A DNA stretch of 64,000 nt from Angomonas deanei (Eukaryota > Euglenozoa > Kinetoplastea > Trypanosomatida > Trypanosomatidae), in the NCBI GenBank assembly GCA_903995115.1, contig LR877145.1:744001-808000 (forward strand), written 5' to 3'. The notes under the pieces are model-generated. The model was not told the DNA's origin. It saw only the letters and a list, made by a program, of their open reading frames with translations, and made no database searches. The stretch's first letter is position 1; every line of letters starts with the position of its first letter. A program made the position numbers and the translations under genes. Positions 38,946 to 49,211 of this stretch are shown here, piece by piece.

Positions 38946-40970
38946 ATGAATATACAAATTTCAGGCAACCTAGCGGGGCAAACGGTGTTTTTATTAACAG
39001 GTTTTCCTGATACTAGCGATGTCTTCAATAGTAACCTTATCCCGGCGCTCGAAAAGGAGGACTACCGAGTCGTCAGTCTTAGCCTTCCCGGCAGTGGGAG
39101 AGACTCTTTGTTTTCGAAAAGCTTCTACCGTAGTTACGAGGAGGCGCGGCGGCGAAAGCGGCTGCGTCAACACGGTGGCTTTTCCGTCTTGTCTAAAATA
39201 AAGGGACTTTTTTGCACGCCGTTGTTCTGCAAAGAGGAGGAAGAGTGCGTCTACGACGGTAGCAAAGGTGATCGAGGCGAGGCGGAGGGCGGTGAGCACA
39301 CCGGACTGCACAGCAGCGACGCCTTGTTCACAACCTCCTTCTTTGGGCACAACTTCAACGACCTCACCACCCTGTTAGAAATTGCCGTCCTCACTGCGCT
39401 ACGGACACACAACTACTACTCTCCCTCGGAGGTGAGGGAGGAGGGGGAGGAGGTGGAGCGTGTTGTGAATGGCATACCAGAGCATCAGATCCCGCGGTCG
39501 GGGGCGAAGCCAATCTTTATTGCGCACGGTTGGGGTAGCATGCTGCTGTCCGAGTTGCTGCTGGCACACCCTACTCTCTTTTCCAGGGTTGTGTTTCTCG
39601 ACGTGGGGGCATCGGTGTTTGAGTGGGATAAGAATAATATAAAACGAATGATGGAACTCTATTCGTTGCCCACTTTCAAGGGAGAAAAGGATGGTGGAGG
39701 TTGCGAAGAGGGAAGGGGGTTGACGAACCACAGTGTGGTGTCCTCCGAAACCAACCTTACCCCCAGGAGTAGTAGTATGTCCAGAAGCCTCTCGAAGGTG
39801 GCCTTGGATAGTGTGTCCGGGAAGCCGTTACGAAGTGAACAGCAACAGCAGGCGATTCGAAACCATCTCTCTGCCCGCTACGCCAGTCGCTACACACCAT
39901 CCAAACCGAGGTTTGCCTGTTTTCAATACTTTTTCATACACTTCATGCAACTCATCGTAGTAGTCTTTTACTTATTGGTGCCTAAGTTTATCGCGAGGTG
40001 GTGCCTTGACTTTTTCCTCTTTGGGTACACGCGTCCGTCGTACTATTACGACAGCGCGACTTACTTTACCCCCGAAATTGAGCGGTTTAGTCGGAAGGTC
40101 AATGAAGAAATACAGACCACCGGCAACACGGATACCCTTAGCGATAAACGCGGGTGGAAAGTGGTACTGGTGGCTTTTCTCCGCGGTGACGGTACGGACT
40201 CGTCCGACAACAACGGGTATACACTGAGGCGCGGCTATGCGCTGGCGGATGTGCGCACACCGCGTGGGGTAGCGAAGGATGTGCAGAAGGAGAGAGAGCG
40301 GCTGCAGCGGTTGTATCGCCACGTCCCGTCTGGTACCACGCTACTGGACGACGCCAGCGATGCCTCCCTCAACACCCTTTCCAACACTGGAAAGCGTTCC
40401 TCGTCAATTCAAAAGAGACTCGTCTATTACGAGTCGTACTTATTTCCGGTTAGAAAGGAAGAAAGCCCGAAGCAGCAGCGCCGCCGCAAGACACCACGCC
40501 GGATGGCGGTCCGAGTGCAGGTTGACGTCGCCTGGCTGCACCTGCGAAACTTAGTAGGGACCATCATGTCCGCCGTATTTGGTGGCGTATCGAGGTCAAA
40601 GGAGACGGAAAACGACAAGGAAGAGAAACTGAAGCGGGATGCCATGTACGGCCTGAAGAGAGATACTACAGAGTACGCCGTTACCACTAAGAACCCACCG
40701 GCCCTCTCCACAGCGGAGCAGAAGCGTTTCTCCCCGCTCGTGTCACAACGGTACTTTTTCCCAATTCCAGTTCCCGTCCTGTTCTTGTACGGCGACCGAA
40801 AGTTGTTCTTTCTTCACTCGCAGCAGTGGTGCTCGTATGTGAAGGACAAACGGAACGACGACGGTGTGTCCGACGTAGTACGGGTCTATGGCGGAGGCCA
40901 CTACTTTTTCTCGGAGGAAAGGTATACGGAACGCGTTGCGAAGCGAATTATTGACTTTATCCGCGAATGA
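38946..40970 (+). CDS. Alpha/beta-hydrolase-like membrane protein lacking the nucleophile
   Basis: The 674-residue protein begins with alpha/beta-hydrolase strands (T-V-F-L-L-T-G-F-P-D and V-V-S-L-S-L-P-G-S-G-R-D). The nucleophile elbow reads A-H-G-W-G-S, so the position normally held by Ser or Asp is Gly195. The later acid and base landmarks remain (F-L-Y-G-D-R-K and G-G-G-H-Y-F-F). A hydrophobic stretch at about 325-350 could be a membrane anchor in the cap region. Large charged insertions lie at about 75-120, 240-300 and 420-560. Either the protein is a non-catalytic member of the fold or it uses another residue. No substrate can be proposed. The ATG follows directly on an A-run after AG 38925-38926. 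Confidence 0.75.
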   Translation: MNIQISGNLAGQTVFLLTGFPDTSDVFNSNLIPALEKEDYRVVSLSLPGSGRDSLFSKSFYRSYEEARRRKRLRQHGGFSVLSKIKGLFCTPLFCKEEEECVYDGSKGDRGEAEGGEHTGLHSSDALFTTSFFGHNFNDLTTLLEIAVLTALRTHNYYSPSEVREEGEEVERVVNGIPEHQIPRSGAKPIFIAHGWGSMLLSELLLAHPTLFSRVVFLDVGASVFEWDKNNIKRMMELYSLPTFKGEKDGGGCEEGRGLTNHSVVSSETNLTPRSSSMSRSLSKVALDSVSGKPLRSEQQQQAIRNHLSARYASRYTPSKPRFACFQYFFIHFMQLIVVVFYLLVPKFIARWCLDFFLFGYTRPSYYYDSATYFTPEIERFSRKVNEEIQTTGNTDTLSDKRGWKVVLVAFLRGDGTDSSDNNGYTLRRGYALADVRTPRGVAKDVQKERERLQRLYRHVPSGTTLLDDASDASLNTLSNTGKRSSSIQKRLVYYESYLFPVRKEESPKQQRRRKTPRRMAVRVQVDVAWLHLRNLVGTIMSAVFGGVSRSKETENDKEEKLKRDAMYGLKRDTTEYAVTTKNPPALSTAEQKRFSPLVSQRYFFPIPVPVLFLYGDRKLFFLHSQQWCSYVKDKRNDDGVSDVVRVYGGGHYFFSEERYTERVAKRIIDFIRE

Positions 40971-41135
40971 GGCCACACACACAAATAAACAAGCATCGAG
41001 AAAGTATATATATTATATGAATTGCTGGTTTTGATGTAATGGGGTCGCGCTATACTTCCCCCTTTTGTTTTAACGGTGCCCCTCTTTTCCCCCTCTTTTC
41101 AACGAGAAACAGTTTCTAGGAATTCATAGCTGAAA

Positions 41136-43166
41136 ATGGACCTGACCGCACACAGTAGCGATGACGATGAGCTTCTCTGGGGCGACAGCAGCGAGCCTAT
41201 AGTCCCGCCGTCCACGATGGCGACGGACACGGTGATGGACATGGGCTTCCACCCAAGCCAGAATATTCTTGCCACTGGTCTGGTCAATGGGGAGGTGGAG
41301 ATCTACAAGTACAGCGGCAATGAAATTGTCAAACAGCCAATGCAAAATGATATTTCCTCCTGGATTTTCAACGTGAATGAGGATGACGTCGTGTGGAACC
41401 AACACCACAGTAATGCTCGCATGCACCCGAAAGGTGGGGTGGCGGCCATGGAGTTTACCGACGACGGCAGCTACTTGGTGAGTGGCGGTAGCGATGGGAC
41501 CTTGTCGGTGATGGACTGCGCTTCGGGTAAATTAGTGATCCACATACCCTCCGCTGACACGGAGGTGGCGGCTGCCAAAAAGTCCAAAACAAAGCGACTG
41601 GTGCCATTTGGAAAGAAGAAATTGAAGAAAACCCTTCCCAGCAGTTTTAAGCCGACCAACCCGCACAAGTTTGGGATTTCTGCGGTGAATGTGTGCGATG
41701 AAAATCTGGTGGCGACAGGCGACGACGATGGACTCATTGCGATTTGGGATATGCGGCAGCGCAAACCTGCCTTTGTGTACTATGAACACGCCGACTACGT
41801 TTCGCAGCTGTGCTACTTTACCGATGTGCAGGAACTCGTTTCCAGTAGCGGAGACACCTGTCTAGGGGTGTACGATGTGCGAGGTGGCAAGCTGCGCGAC
41901 ATCAGCGACAAGCGAAAGGACGAGATATCTTGCTTTGCCTTCATCAACAGTACCGGTGTCAACAGTCGCACCTTCATCCCCAGTATTATCGCTGGCACCC
42001 CCACTGGCAGTCTGCCGATATGGAAGTACGGCTCGTGGAGTCGCCCGTACGACGTGATGGAGTATCACCCGAAGGAGGTGGAGACGATTATTTCCTTCCA
42101 CGGCGAGGACACCACGTTTAATCACAACATTATCCTCACCGGTGCCTGCGACGGTCTGGTGCGGGTGATCCAAATGTACCCCATGCGACGCAACATTTGC
42201 CAACTCAGCGCGAGAGACTACACCTACTCGCATGCGAACACCTTGGGCGTTGGCGGCGGCATGCACCACCTCCACAACTCGAGTTATATTGTCAAGCGCA
42301 AGCGGGGACACGAGGCGATTTCAAAGATGCGGCTCAGCCACGACGGCAGAGTGCTGGCGGTGAGCGGACCAGATAACATTGTGGACTTTGTCGATGTGAG
42401 CTTCTTAAACGACGAGAAACAACTGGACCAGCTGCGAGGCAAGGCGGAGCGGCGACACCTGGAGACGCTGCGCAACATGGAGCGAGAGGTGGACGCAAGA
42501 GAAGAGCGGGACCGCCTGGTCTTGGAGGCCAAGGCACCGAAGCCAAAGCCAGAACAGAGCGCCACCAAGAAGAAAGAGGAAGAGGGTGAATACGTTGATA
42601 GCGATGATAGTGCAACCGACACCAGTTCCACGAGCTCCGACGACCAGTTGAACGTCACGTCGAATACCATTCTGCGTGAAAAGTTACTGGCCCTCCAGCG
42701 TAAGCGCCGCGAGGAGAATCAGAAAAAGAAGGAAGAGAAGCGACAGGCGCAGCTCCTAGAAGACTCCGAGGAGGATGAGCGAAAGAGCAAGAAAGGCAAG
42801 GAGGGAAAGCGAAAGCGGAATCACGATTACGACAGCTCCGGAGACAGCGACATGTTCACCAGCGACGACGACGATGATGATTCCGACGATAGTGACGACG
42901 AGAGCGACGAGGAGGAAAAGAAACCTCGGAATCAGAAACAAAAGAAAACGGCAGTCGTGAAAGAAGCACCAGTAAAGCCAACGCCAGACAACCCTCCAGC
43001 GGACGTCGTGGAGGAGGCGCCGGAAAAAACGTATCGCGAATTGCAAAAAGATAAAATTGCGGCGGCGCTGTGGCTGAAGGATCAAAAGAAGAAAAAGATT
43101 AACTTTACGTATGAGAAGCGAAGACGTCGTGTGGGCGGCTTCTTTGGCGACATGGTGGATCAGTAA
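41136..43166 (+). CDS. WDR55: WDR55/JIP5-like WD-repeat protein (ribosome biogenesis)
   Basis: The 676-residue protein has a WD40 propeller at about 20-430, with clear blades such as V-S-G-G-S-D-G-T-L-S-V-M-D and A-T-G-D-D-D-G-L-I-A-I-W-D. The start D-M-G-F-H-P-S-Q-N-I-L-A-T-G-L-V-N-G suits WDR55/Jip5. The C-terminal third is a Lys/Glu/Asp coiled region with poly-Asp, ending in a basic R-R-R-R and G-G-F-F-G-D-M, like the F-F-x-D ending of Jip5. A Lys-rich insertion (K-K-S-K-T-K-R... about 148-168) interrupts the propeller. Family members work in nucleolar large-subunit maturation. The assignment is likely; WD proteins are easily confused. Confidence 0.7.
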   Translation: MDLTAHSSDDDELLWGDSSEPIVPPSTMATDTVMDMGFHPSQNILATGLVNGEVEIYKYSGNEIVKQPMQNDISSWIFNVNEDDVVWNQHHSNARMHPKGGVAAMEFTDDGSYLVSGGSDGTLSVMDCASGKLVIHIPSADTEVAAAKKSKTKRLVPFGKKKLKKTLPSSFKPTNPHKFGISAVNVCDENLVATGDDDGLIAIWDMRQRKPAFVYYEHADYVSQLCYFTDVQELVSSSGDTCLGVYDVRGGKLRDISDKRKDEISCFAFINSTGVNSRTFIPSIIAGTPTGSLPIWKYGSWSRPYDVMEYHPKEVETIISFHGEDTTFNHNIILTGACDGLVRVIQMYPMRRNICQLSARDYTYSHANTLGVGGGMHHLHNSSYIVKRKRGHEAISKMRLSHDGRVLAVSGPDNIVDFVDVSFLNDEKQLDQLRGKAERRHLETLRNMEREVDAREERDRLVLEAKAPKPKPEQSATKKKEEEGEYVDSDDSATDTSSTSSDDQLNVTSNTILREKLLALQRKRREENQKKKEEKRQAQLLEDSEEDERKSKKGKEGKRKRNHDYDSSGDSDMFTSDDDDDDSDDSDDESDEEEKKPRNQKQKKTAVVKEAPVKPTPDNPPADVVEEAPEKTYRELQKDKIAAALWLKDQKKKKINFTYEKRRRRVGGFFGDMVDQ

Positions 43167-43312
43167 CTAATATAATACGTTTAACGAAATAAGGTGGTGT
43201 GTGATAGTGCTTGACGGGAAAGAATTAAGTTTTTTTTTTTTTTCTGACTGAAGTGATACTCTTGTGTTACCTTTTCCCTCTCCACTTTTTTATTTGACAA
43301 TAGTGCACTATT

Positions 43313-43771
43313 ATGCCAGCCGTTGCGGTGAGTAAGAAACCAGGGGCGAAAGGTGGGGAGGAGCCCAAGAAAAAAAAGGAGCTTCCCAAGGAGCTGTGCG
43401 GGTGTGGGGTAGACACGTATCGCGCTCCACCAAAAGGCAAAAAACTACCCGCTCCTATTGAGCATGCGCCTGGGTGCGGTTACCAACGGACCACCTGCGA
43501 TGCGTACCCGCATCTTCCCAAGTGTGTAGTGTGCCAGGACCCCTGCAAGTTTTGCGGTGGAAAGAACCGGTGGTGCCCACACTGCTACGAGAACCAGTGC
43601 AAGTTTCAGTACAAGCGGTTAGTCCACGGATTTGCGAAGGAAAACCCAAATGTAGGTCCCGCCACGGCGGAGTCTCTGGCCGAAAATGCAGGGAACGCCC
43701 CGGCGCCACGAAAAAGCACCACCGCGAAAGCCAGATCCGGCACCGTGACTTTTGCCGGTGGTGATAGTTAG
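43313..43771 (+). CDS. Small Cys-rich putative zinc-binding protein
   Basis: The 152-residue product has a basic N-terminus (P-K-K-K-K-E-L-P-K). Its Cys clusters are C-G-C-G, a middle C-G-Y plus C-D, and C-V-V-C-Q-D-P-C-K-F-C-G followed by W-C-P-H-C and C. Together they suggest two or more zinc sites. The C-terminus is Ala/Thr/Lys-rich and disordered. It is not a recognised finger type. It has an ATG after a T-run (about 43231-43243) and AG (about 43302-43303), and neighbour-like codon use, so it is probably real. Nucleic-acid or protein binding is possible, but nothing indicates which. Confidence 0.75.
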   Translation: MPAVAVSKKPGAKGGEEPKKKKELPKELCGCGVDTYRAPPKGKKLPAPIEHAPGCGYQRTTCDAYPHLPKCVVCQDPCKFCGGKNRWCPHCYENQCKFQYKRLVHGFAKENPNVGPATAESLAENAGNAPAPRKSTTAKARSGTVTFAGGDS

Positions 43772-43990
43772 TACAGTTGAAGGTTGTTACACGTGATGTA
43801 AACTAGCCAATCAAAGAAACCATACTTTTGTTCCTTCTTTCGGTCTATCGTTGCTGATTAGACGTGGTAAGCACTCCTTCTCATCCCGTTTCTTCCCTCC
43901 CCTCCTTTCATCTATAAAGAAACATATACCCTTTCATTAATTTATATTTTTTTTATTATTGCTGATTAACTTGCGATAGTAGTGTCAATC

Positions 43991-46900
43991 ATGTCTACGG
44001 AAAAGTTTCTTTTTCTCTATGGATCAGAGACCGGAAACAGTGAGAGCATCTGCAAAAATCTACACAATGAGGCCGTCAAGACCAAGGGCTTCACAGATGC
44101 ACAGTGCATGACCATGAATAGTGCCATTTCGAAAAAAGTGTTGGACGAGCAAACCAACGAGGAAACGGCGAAGCCACTGTGTCTGGTGATTGTGTGTAGT
44201 ACAACAGGAGAAGGGGAGCCGCCGGAAAACGCCGCTCGTTTCCGTCGGTGGCTGAGAAATACCAAGGAGAAGCTGTTTCGGGTTCGTCACACCTTACTGG
44301 CGCTAGGAGACACCAACTACAACAACTTTTGCTCCGCAGGTAAATATATAGATACCAAGCTGTCCGAGTTCGGTTCCATGCGCTTCTTCCCCCGCGGCGA
44401 GGCCGACGATGGCGTAGACCTGAACCTTATCGTGGAGCCATGGACGGCGCGTGTGTGGGACCACATACATAATACCACCAACGCGATAGGACACGAGGCC
44501 TTCAGTGCGACCGAGCAGCACTACGTGGATATGTCCGTTGCGCAGGAGGTAGCCATTGTCTACGCCAACGCGAACCATATTTGCGCTTCTTTCGCCCTGT
44601 TCATGTACGAGCGCATTTTGGAGTTGGGCGGCAAGGCAAACGTTTACCCGGTCCAATATTTTAATCCCACCACCGTAGCGCTGGAGGCAAAGATTGTCTT
44701 GTTCATCTTCTCCACGGATGTGGATGAACACACGCTTTGTGAGGCTTGCGCGGCGGCATCTAACCTACCACCCCCACTTGGGTACGTTCTCTGATGTGTT
44801 TCTATCCCCAGACGTCGAGAGCGGGTCCCTGAAGCGGCAGCCAATCCCAATCGTGGACTGGCTGTCTAGTCCGGGTTTAACTTCCTTCGCGTCTGTCTGC
44901 CTTGCGGTGCAGCCGGAGAGAGTCCCACGAGCCACCAAACTGGACCAGTGTATCAAAGCTGTGATGACCTTGTTTGATATACAACCGCTCTTCAAGGGTC
45001 TCACGAAGCCGACGGTGGAAGGTGGCGTCTCGACGATTGCGAGCACCGCCCCAGACCTTCTCACTTGGTGCGAGTCGATACTAGACAACTTGCCCGGTGT
45101 AACAGCGACGGAAGAACGGATCAAGCAGTCGGTGGGGTGGTTCTTTGAGGCATCTGTCACCAGCACATTCCTCTCTGTCCACGACGACCCGAGCCGGAAC
45201 CGTGAGAAGGAAAAGGGTAAGCCATCTCATCACCACCACGCTCGGGTCGAACGGGGTGCGAAAGCCGTGGGTACCCGAGACCGCGACTTGGTCAAGGACA
45301 TTCTCACCCCACTCGTGATTTTGTACAGCAGTGGGGATTCTATTATTCAAAGTATCGCCAAGGACCTCGGTGAACTGGCAGAGAGTAACTACCTTCACTG
45401 TGTCGTGTCGGAGCTGTCGAATATCCGTCGTGTGGGGTTTCCACGAAAGGCCACCTTTTTGTTTGTGGTGTCGGGTGAGATTACCAAGTCGTCCAGTAAG
45501 TTGTTAAAGTCGCTGCCCAGCATTTCCAACGATAAAAAGACATTTGAGCTCGTCAAGTTTGCGATACTGGGGATCGCCCAATCCTCCCGTAATGAAAAGT
45601 TCAACGCCTTTGCTCTCGAGCTGGAAACCTTGCTTCTCTCCCTCCACGCCAATAAAATCCACTGCACCGCGCTGGCAGATGTCGACCTACCAGGCGAGCT
45701 CAACCGCGTGGTGGAGTCGTTCAAGTCCAACTTGTGGGGGGCCATCATGAAGCCGTCCACGAGCGCCGCCTATCTGGATGCGAACTCGCCCAATATTTCC
45801 TGCTGCCATAAGTTTCCCAGCAGCTCCTTTTCAGCAGACTCGGAGCAGTCCCCGCTGTTGGCGTCCTCCTCCGGCGCTGCCATCGGAACCGTGAACCTCT
45901 CTGGCGGAGTAGCCGTCACGTGGGACTCTATTCCAGTGTTTCGGGAGGCAGCCGCGGAGTTGCCGGTTGCATTTCTGTACTCCTCCTCCGGTATGTCCAG
46001 AACGATCGCCACCATTGCCGTCAATATGGCGACCGCCTCTGGGTTCACCAAGGTCGTGCTAAAGTCCTTCTCCAAGTACTACGAGGTCGACACGTCCGTG
46101 TATGCGAATTGGATTCTCTTCTGCGAGTCGACACCGGACGGTCTCTCGAACGGCGGTGTGCGGTTGCGTCGGTTTCTTCAGAACCCCTCGCGCCAGCCGG
46201 ACGACCTGTCGCACATCCAGTTCAGTGTACTGGGGTTGGGGTCCGTGAATCCCAACGTCACACACCCCGCCTTTGGGTGGGCGGCGCTGCTGTCCAACTT
46301 GCAGGCGAACCGTGTGTTCCCTGTGGCGGTGATGCAGTCCATGTCGCAGGTGCACTCGATTGGTGTGCCGTGGACGGAATGTGTGCTGGCCACCATGACC
46401 ATGCTGTCCCCGTGCCGAGCGACGACAAAGCCGAAGGAGCCTGCTGTCAATCCGGTGGAATTTCCGCTAGTGAACGCCAAGCACATTCTATTTCTATACG
46501 GCAGTTCGAATGGAGTGACGGAATCGATTGCACGAGACTTGCACCTCGACGCCAAGCGACGCGGCTATGTCGCCCGCATAGGGCCGTTACGGTCGTACGA
46601 CAAGATGAACTTTTTGTCCACTCCTACGATTGTCCTCTTAACCAGCACCATCAATACCAACTTTGGTGGGCTGCCAAAGACGTGTGAGGGGTTCGCCAAT
46701 TTCATCTTTGACAAGGACCACATTGGCTCGAGGAATCTGTTGTATGGCACTCGTTTCGCCGTGCTCGGTACCGGGAAATGAGCGACTGTACCCCAAGTTC
46801 TTCTGCAAGGCTGCTGTGCAGCTCGACCGTCGCCTGGAGGAGATTGGCGGTGCACGTCTTTTGCCGGTGGGAAAGGTGAATGTGGCGGCCGACTTTACCG

Positions 46901-48970
46901 ACAGTGTCGAGTCGTGGCGGGAGCGCTTCTTTGACTCACTGGACCGTGTCGTGACCAACGAGGAGCATGTGTCTGCCCTGGTGGACAACATCCATTCCGC
47001 GTCGCAGCGGTCGAGCGAAGTGGGGTCGTACGTGGCGCCGCTGCTCACAAAGGCGATGCGGGACGTGAAAGTGTACATTGTGACGTCCTGCCACCACAAC
47101 AGCGCCGTGCCCGGGATAGCGGAGTACCTCCAAGGAATGATCGCAGAGAATGTGGAATCGTTGATGGCGAACATCTGCGACATTAACCAACTGACAAAGA
47201 TGAATTTGAGGAGTCAGCCGCATATTCTCATTTTTATTATGGGCATCTCCGACATTGATGAGCTGACCCTCGAGGGCTCTAGTTTTTCCCGCCTCTTGCG
47301 ACAGGTGACGACCCCCAAGGATATTCTCCACCACGTCCGCTACACCGTCCTGTCGGTGCTCGAGACCAACGGGTCTAGTTTCTTGGCGGGTCGACAAATG
47401 GATAACCGGCTGGAGGAATTTGGGCGCTTACCCGTTCTACGCTCGCGGTGAGGCGGTGGACTCGTACAGTTTGCAAAAGACGGTAGAGCGGTGGCTCAAC
47501 GGACTGTACGCCGCGTTGTCGACCCAGATCGAGCAGCTACAAAGTGAGGCGGAGGTGACCGTGCTTTCACACGTGCAGAGTGACCTGAACATGACGTCTC
47601 CTCCTCTAGCAGGGGACGACTCGGAGCAAAAGACGGAGCACTCTTCTATTCTTACTCGGTACCAGGCAGAAAATGCCCTCACCGGTCCCGCTGGAGGGAC
47701 CAATGACGCCGTTATTTGTCAGTGGCGCAACATGACAGTGAGCGGCAATCGCGTCATTCAGCTTACCCTGTCTGTCTCGGAAGAGACGGTCTGGCAGCCC
47801 GGTCAAACCATCGCGCTTCTCCCATGGAATGAGACCTCTGTTGTGGACCGGTTTTTAAAGCACTTCAACGAGAATGGAGAGGCTCCTTTCCACCCGTTGA
47901 GTGTGGTGGGGGAGGCGAGCTCGTGTTTTGTCAACTCACCCATCTACTCGTATATTGACTTCCCCCTCAGTCTGCGCAAGGTGCTGACCCGTTATGTTTC
48001 CCTCCGCATAAAGAACTCCAACGGAAAAGAGATTATAGGACTGTTGAAGCAACACACCGAATCGGCGGATGATCACGCGGCGCTGAACGCTATTCTGCAG
48101 GAGCTGACTTCCACGCCAACGGAGCTCATTACCATTCTGGAAAAGTTCCCGCACATTAAGCCGCCAATTCGACACCTCATTGAGAACCTCTTTACTCTTC
48201 AGCCACGGGAGTACTCTATTTGCAGTGCCAAATCCAAGGACCCGCATCACCTGTCCATCTGCTTCAAGGTGGTGCCGTTTGGGCTCTGTACCCACTGGTT
48301 GTTTGAGCAGTGTCTGTGGTCGTCGAATCTACCCGTTCCGAAGGAGGACGCCGCGCGAAGTGGGGAGTGGCAGAAGGTCGTCCGTCGTTGTGTGATCCCA
48401 TTTGTACTCCGACCACCGACCGAGTTCCGTATGCCGAAGGATCCGCTGATTCCTCTGATTCTGATTGGTCCTGGTCTCGGCGTGAACCCCTTTATTGCCT
48501 TCTTGGAAGAAAGGGAACAGCAAGTGAAGGAAAGAGGTGGTCTGGTGACCTCTGCACAGGAGAGCCCGCTTTCCGAGGGGAACCCCACGACCGGCACCAT
48601 TGACCTCTTTTTCGGCTGCCGCAGGCGTTACGAAGATTTTCTCTTCAAGGAAGAGCTCAGCTCCTTCTTTCAGACCAAGGTGCTCAACTCCCTCACGGTT
48701 GCCTTTTCCCGAGAGGCGAATGATGGCGCCTTCTGGTATGGCGGCTGCTACGTACAGGAGAAACTACTGGAGAGCGCACTCGTGATTTCGGAGCTTATCA
48801 CCCAGAAGTCGGCTTACGTGTACGTCTGTGGGGATAGCAACATGGGAAAAGAGGTGCACCAGACACTCATCGAAATCATCCAGCAAACCACCGGGAAAAG
48901 CGAGAGCGGGGCGACCGAGTACGTCGAGTATATTATGAGCCAAGGTCGCTACACACGCGATGTATGGTAG
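43991..48970 (+). CDS. Giant diflavin-type reductase with six tandem flavodoxin-like modules; frame interrupted three times
   Basis: Six flavodoxin-like modules begin near 44000, 44551, 45311, 45963, 46480 and 47070. Modules 1 and 5 keep the FMN phosphate loop (Y-G-S-E-T-G-N-S-E-S and Y-G-S-S-N-G-V-T-E-S); the others are altered. The end is a complete CPR/sulfite-reductase module: R-E-Y-S (FAD), G-P-G-L-G-V-N-P-F, F-F-G-C-R, A-F-S-R, V-C-G-D-S-N-M, and a terminal Y-T-R-D-V-W whose Trp stacks on FAD in this family. It is therefore an NADPH-dependent electron-transfer protein with unknown partner. The frames run 2, 3, 1, 2, each step equal to one extra base. Likely places are CCCCC (44771-44775), AAA (46776-46778) and GGG (47422-47424). 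Dropping those bases restores family motifs such as LGTGNER and EFGAYPFYARGEA, so one gene of about 1658 residues is inferred. There is no signal peptide or N-terminal anchor. Confidence 0.85.
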
Positions 48971-49211
48971 GCCTATTCTTGGTAACAGGATGAGCCCCAG
49001 TCGTGTGCGGATAAATGTTTTACACGATTATTATGATTAAGCGCGCGTATACTTACACACATCTTTAACACCCTAATATTCTATGGCTGTGTTTATGTGA
49101 CTTCCGTTGTTTTGATACGTTCGTGATTTTTCGTCTTTAGGCGGAACACAACCTACTCTTCTCTCTCTCCCGCTCTTTTCACCTTAAATCCGAATAGTTT
49201 CTTATATTGTC

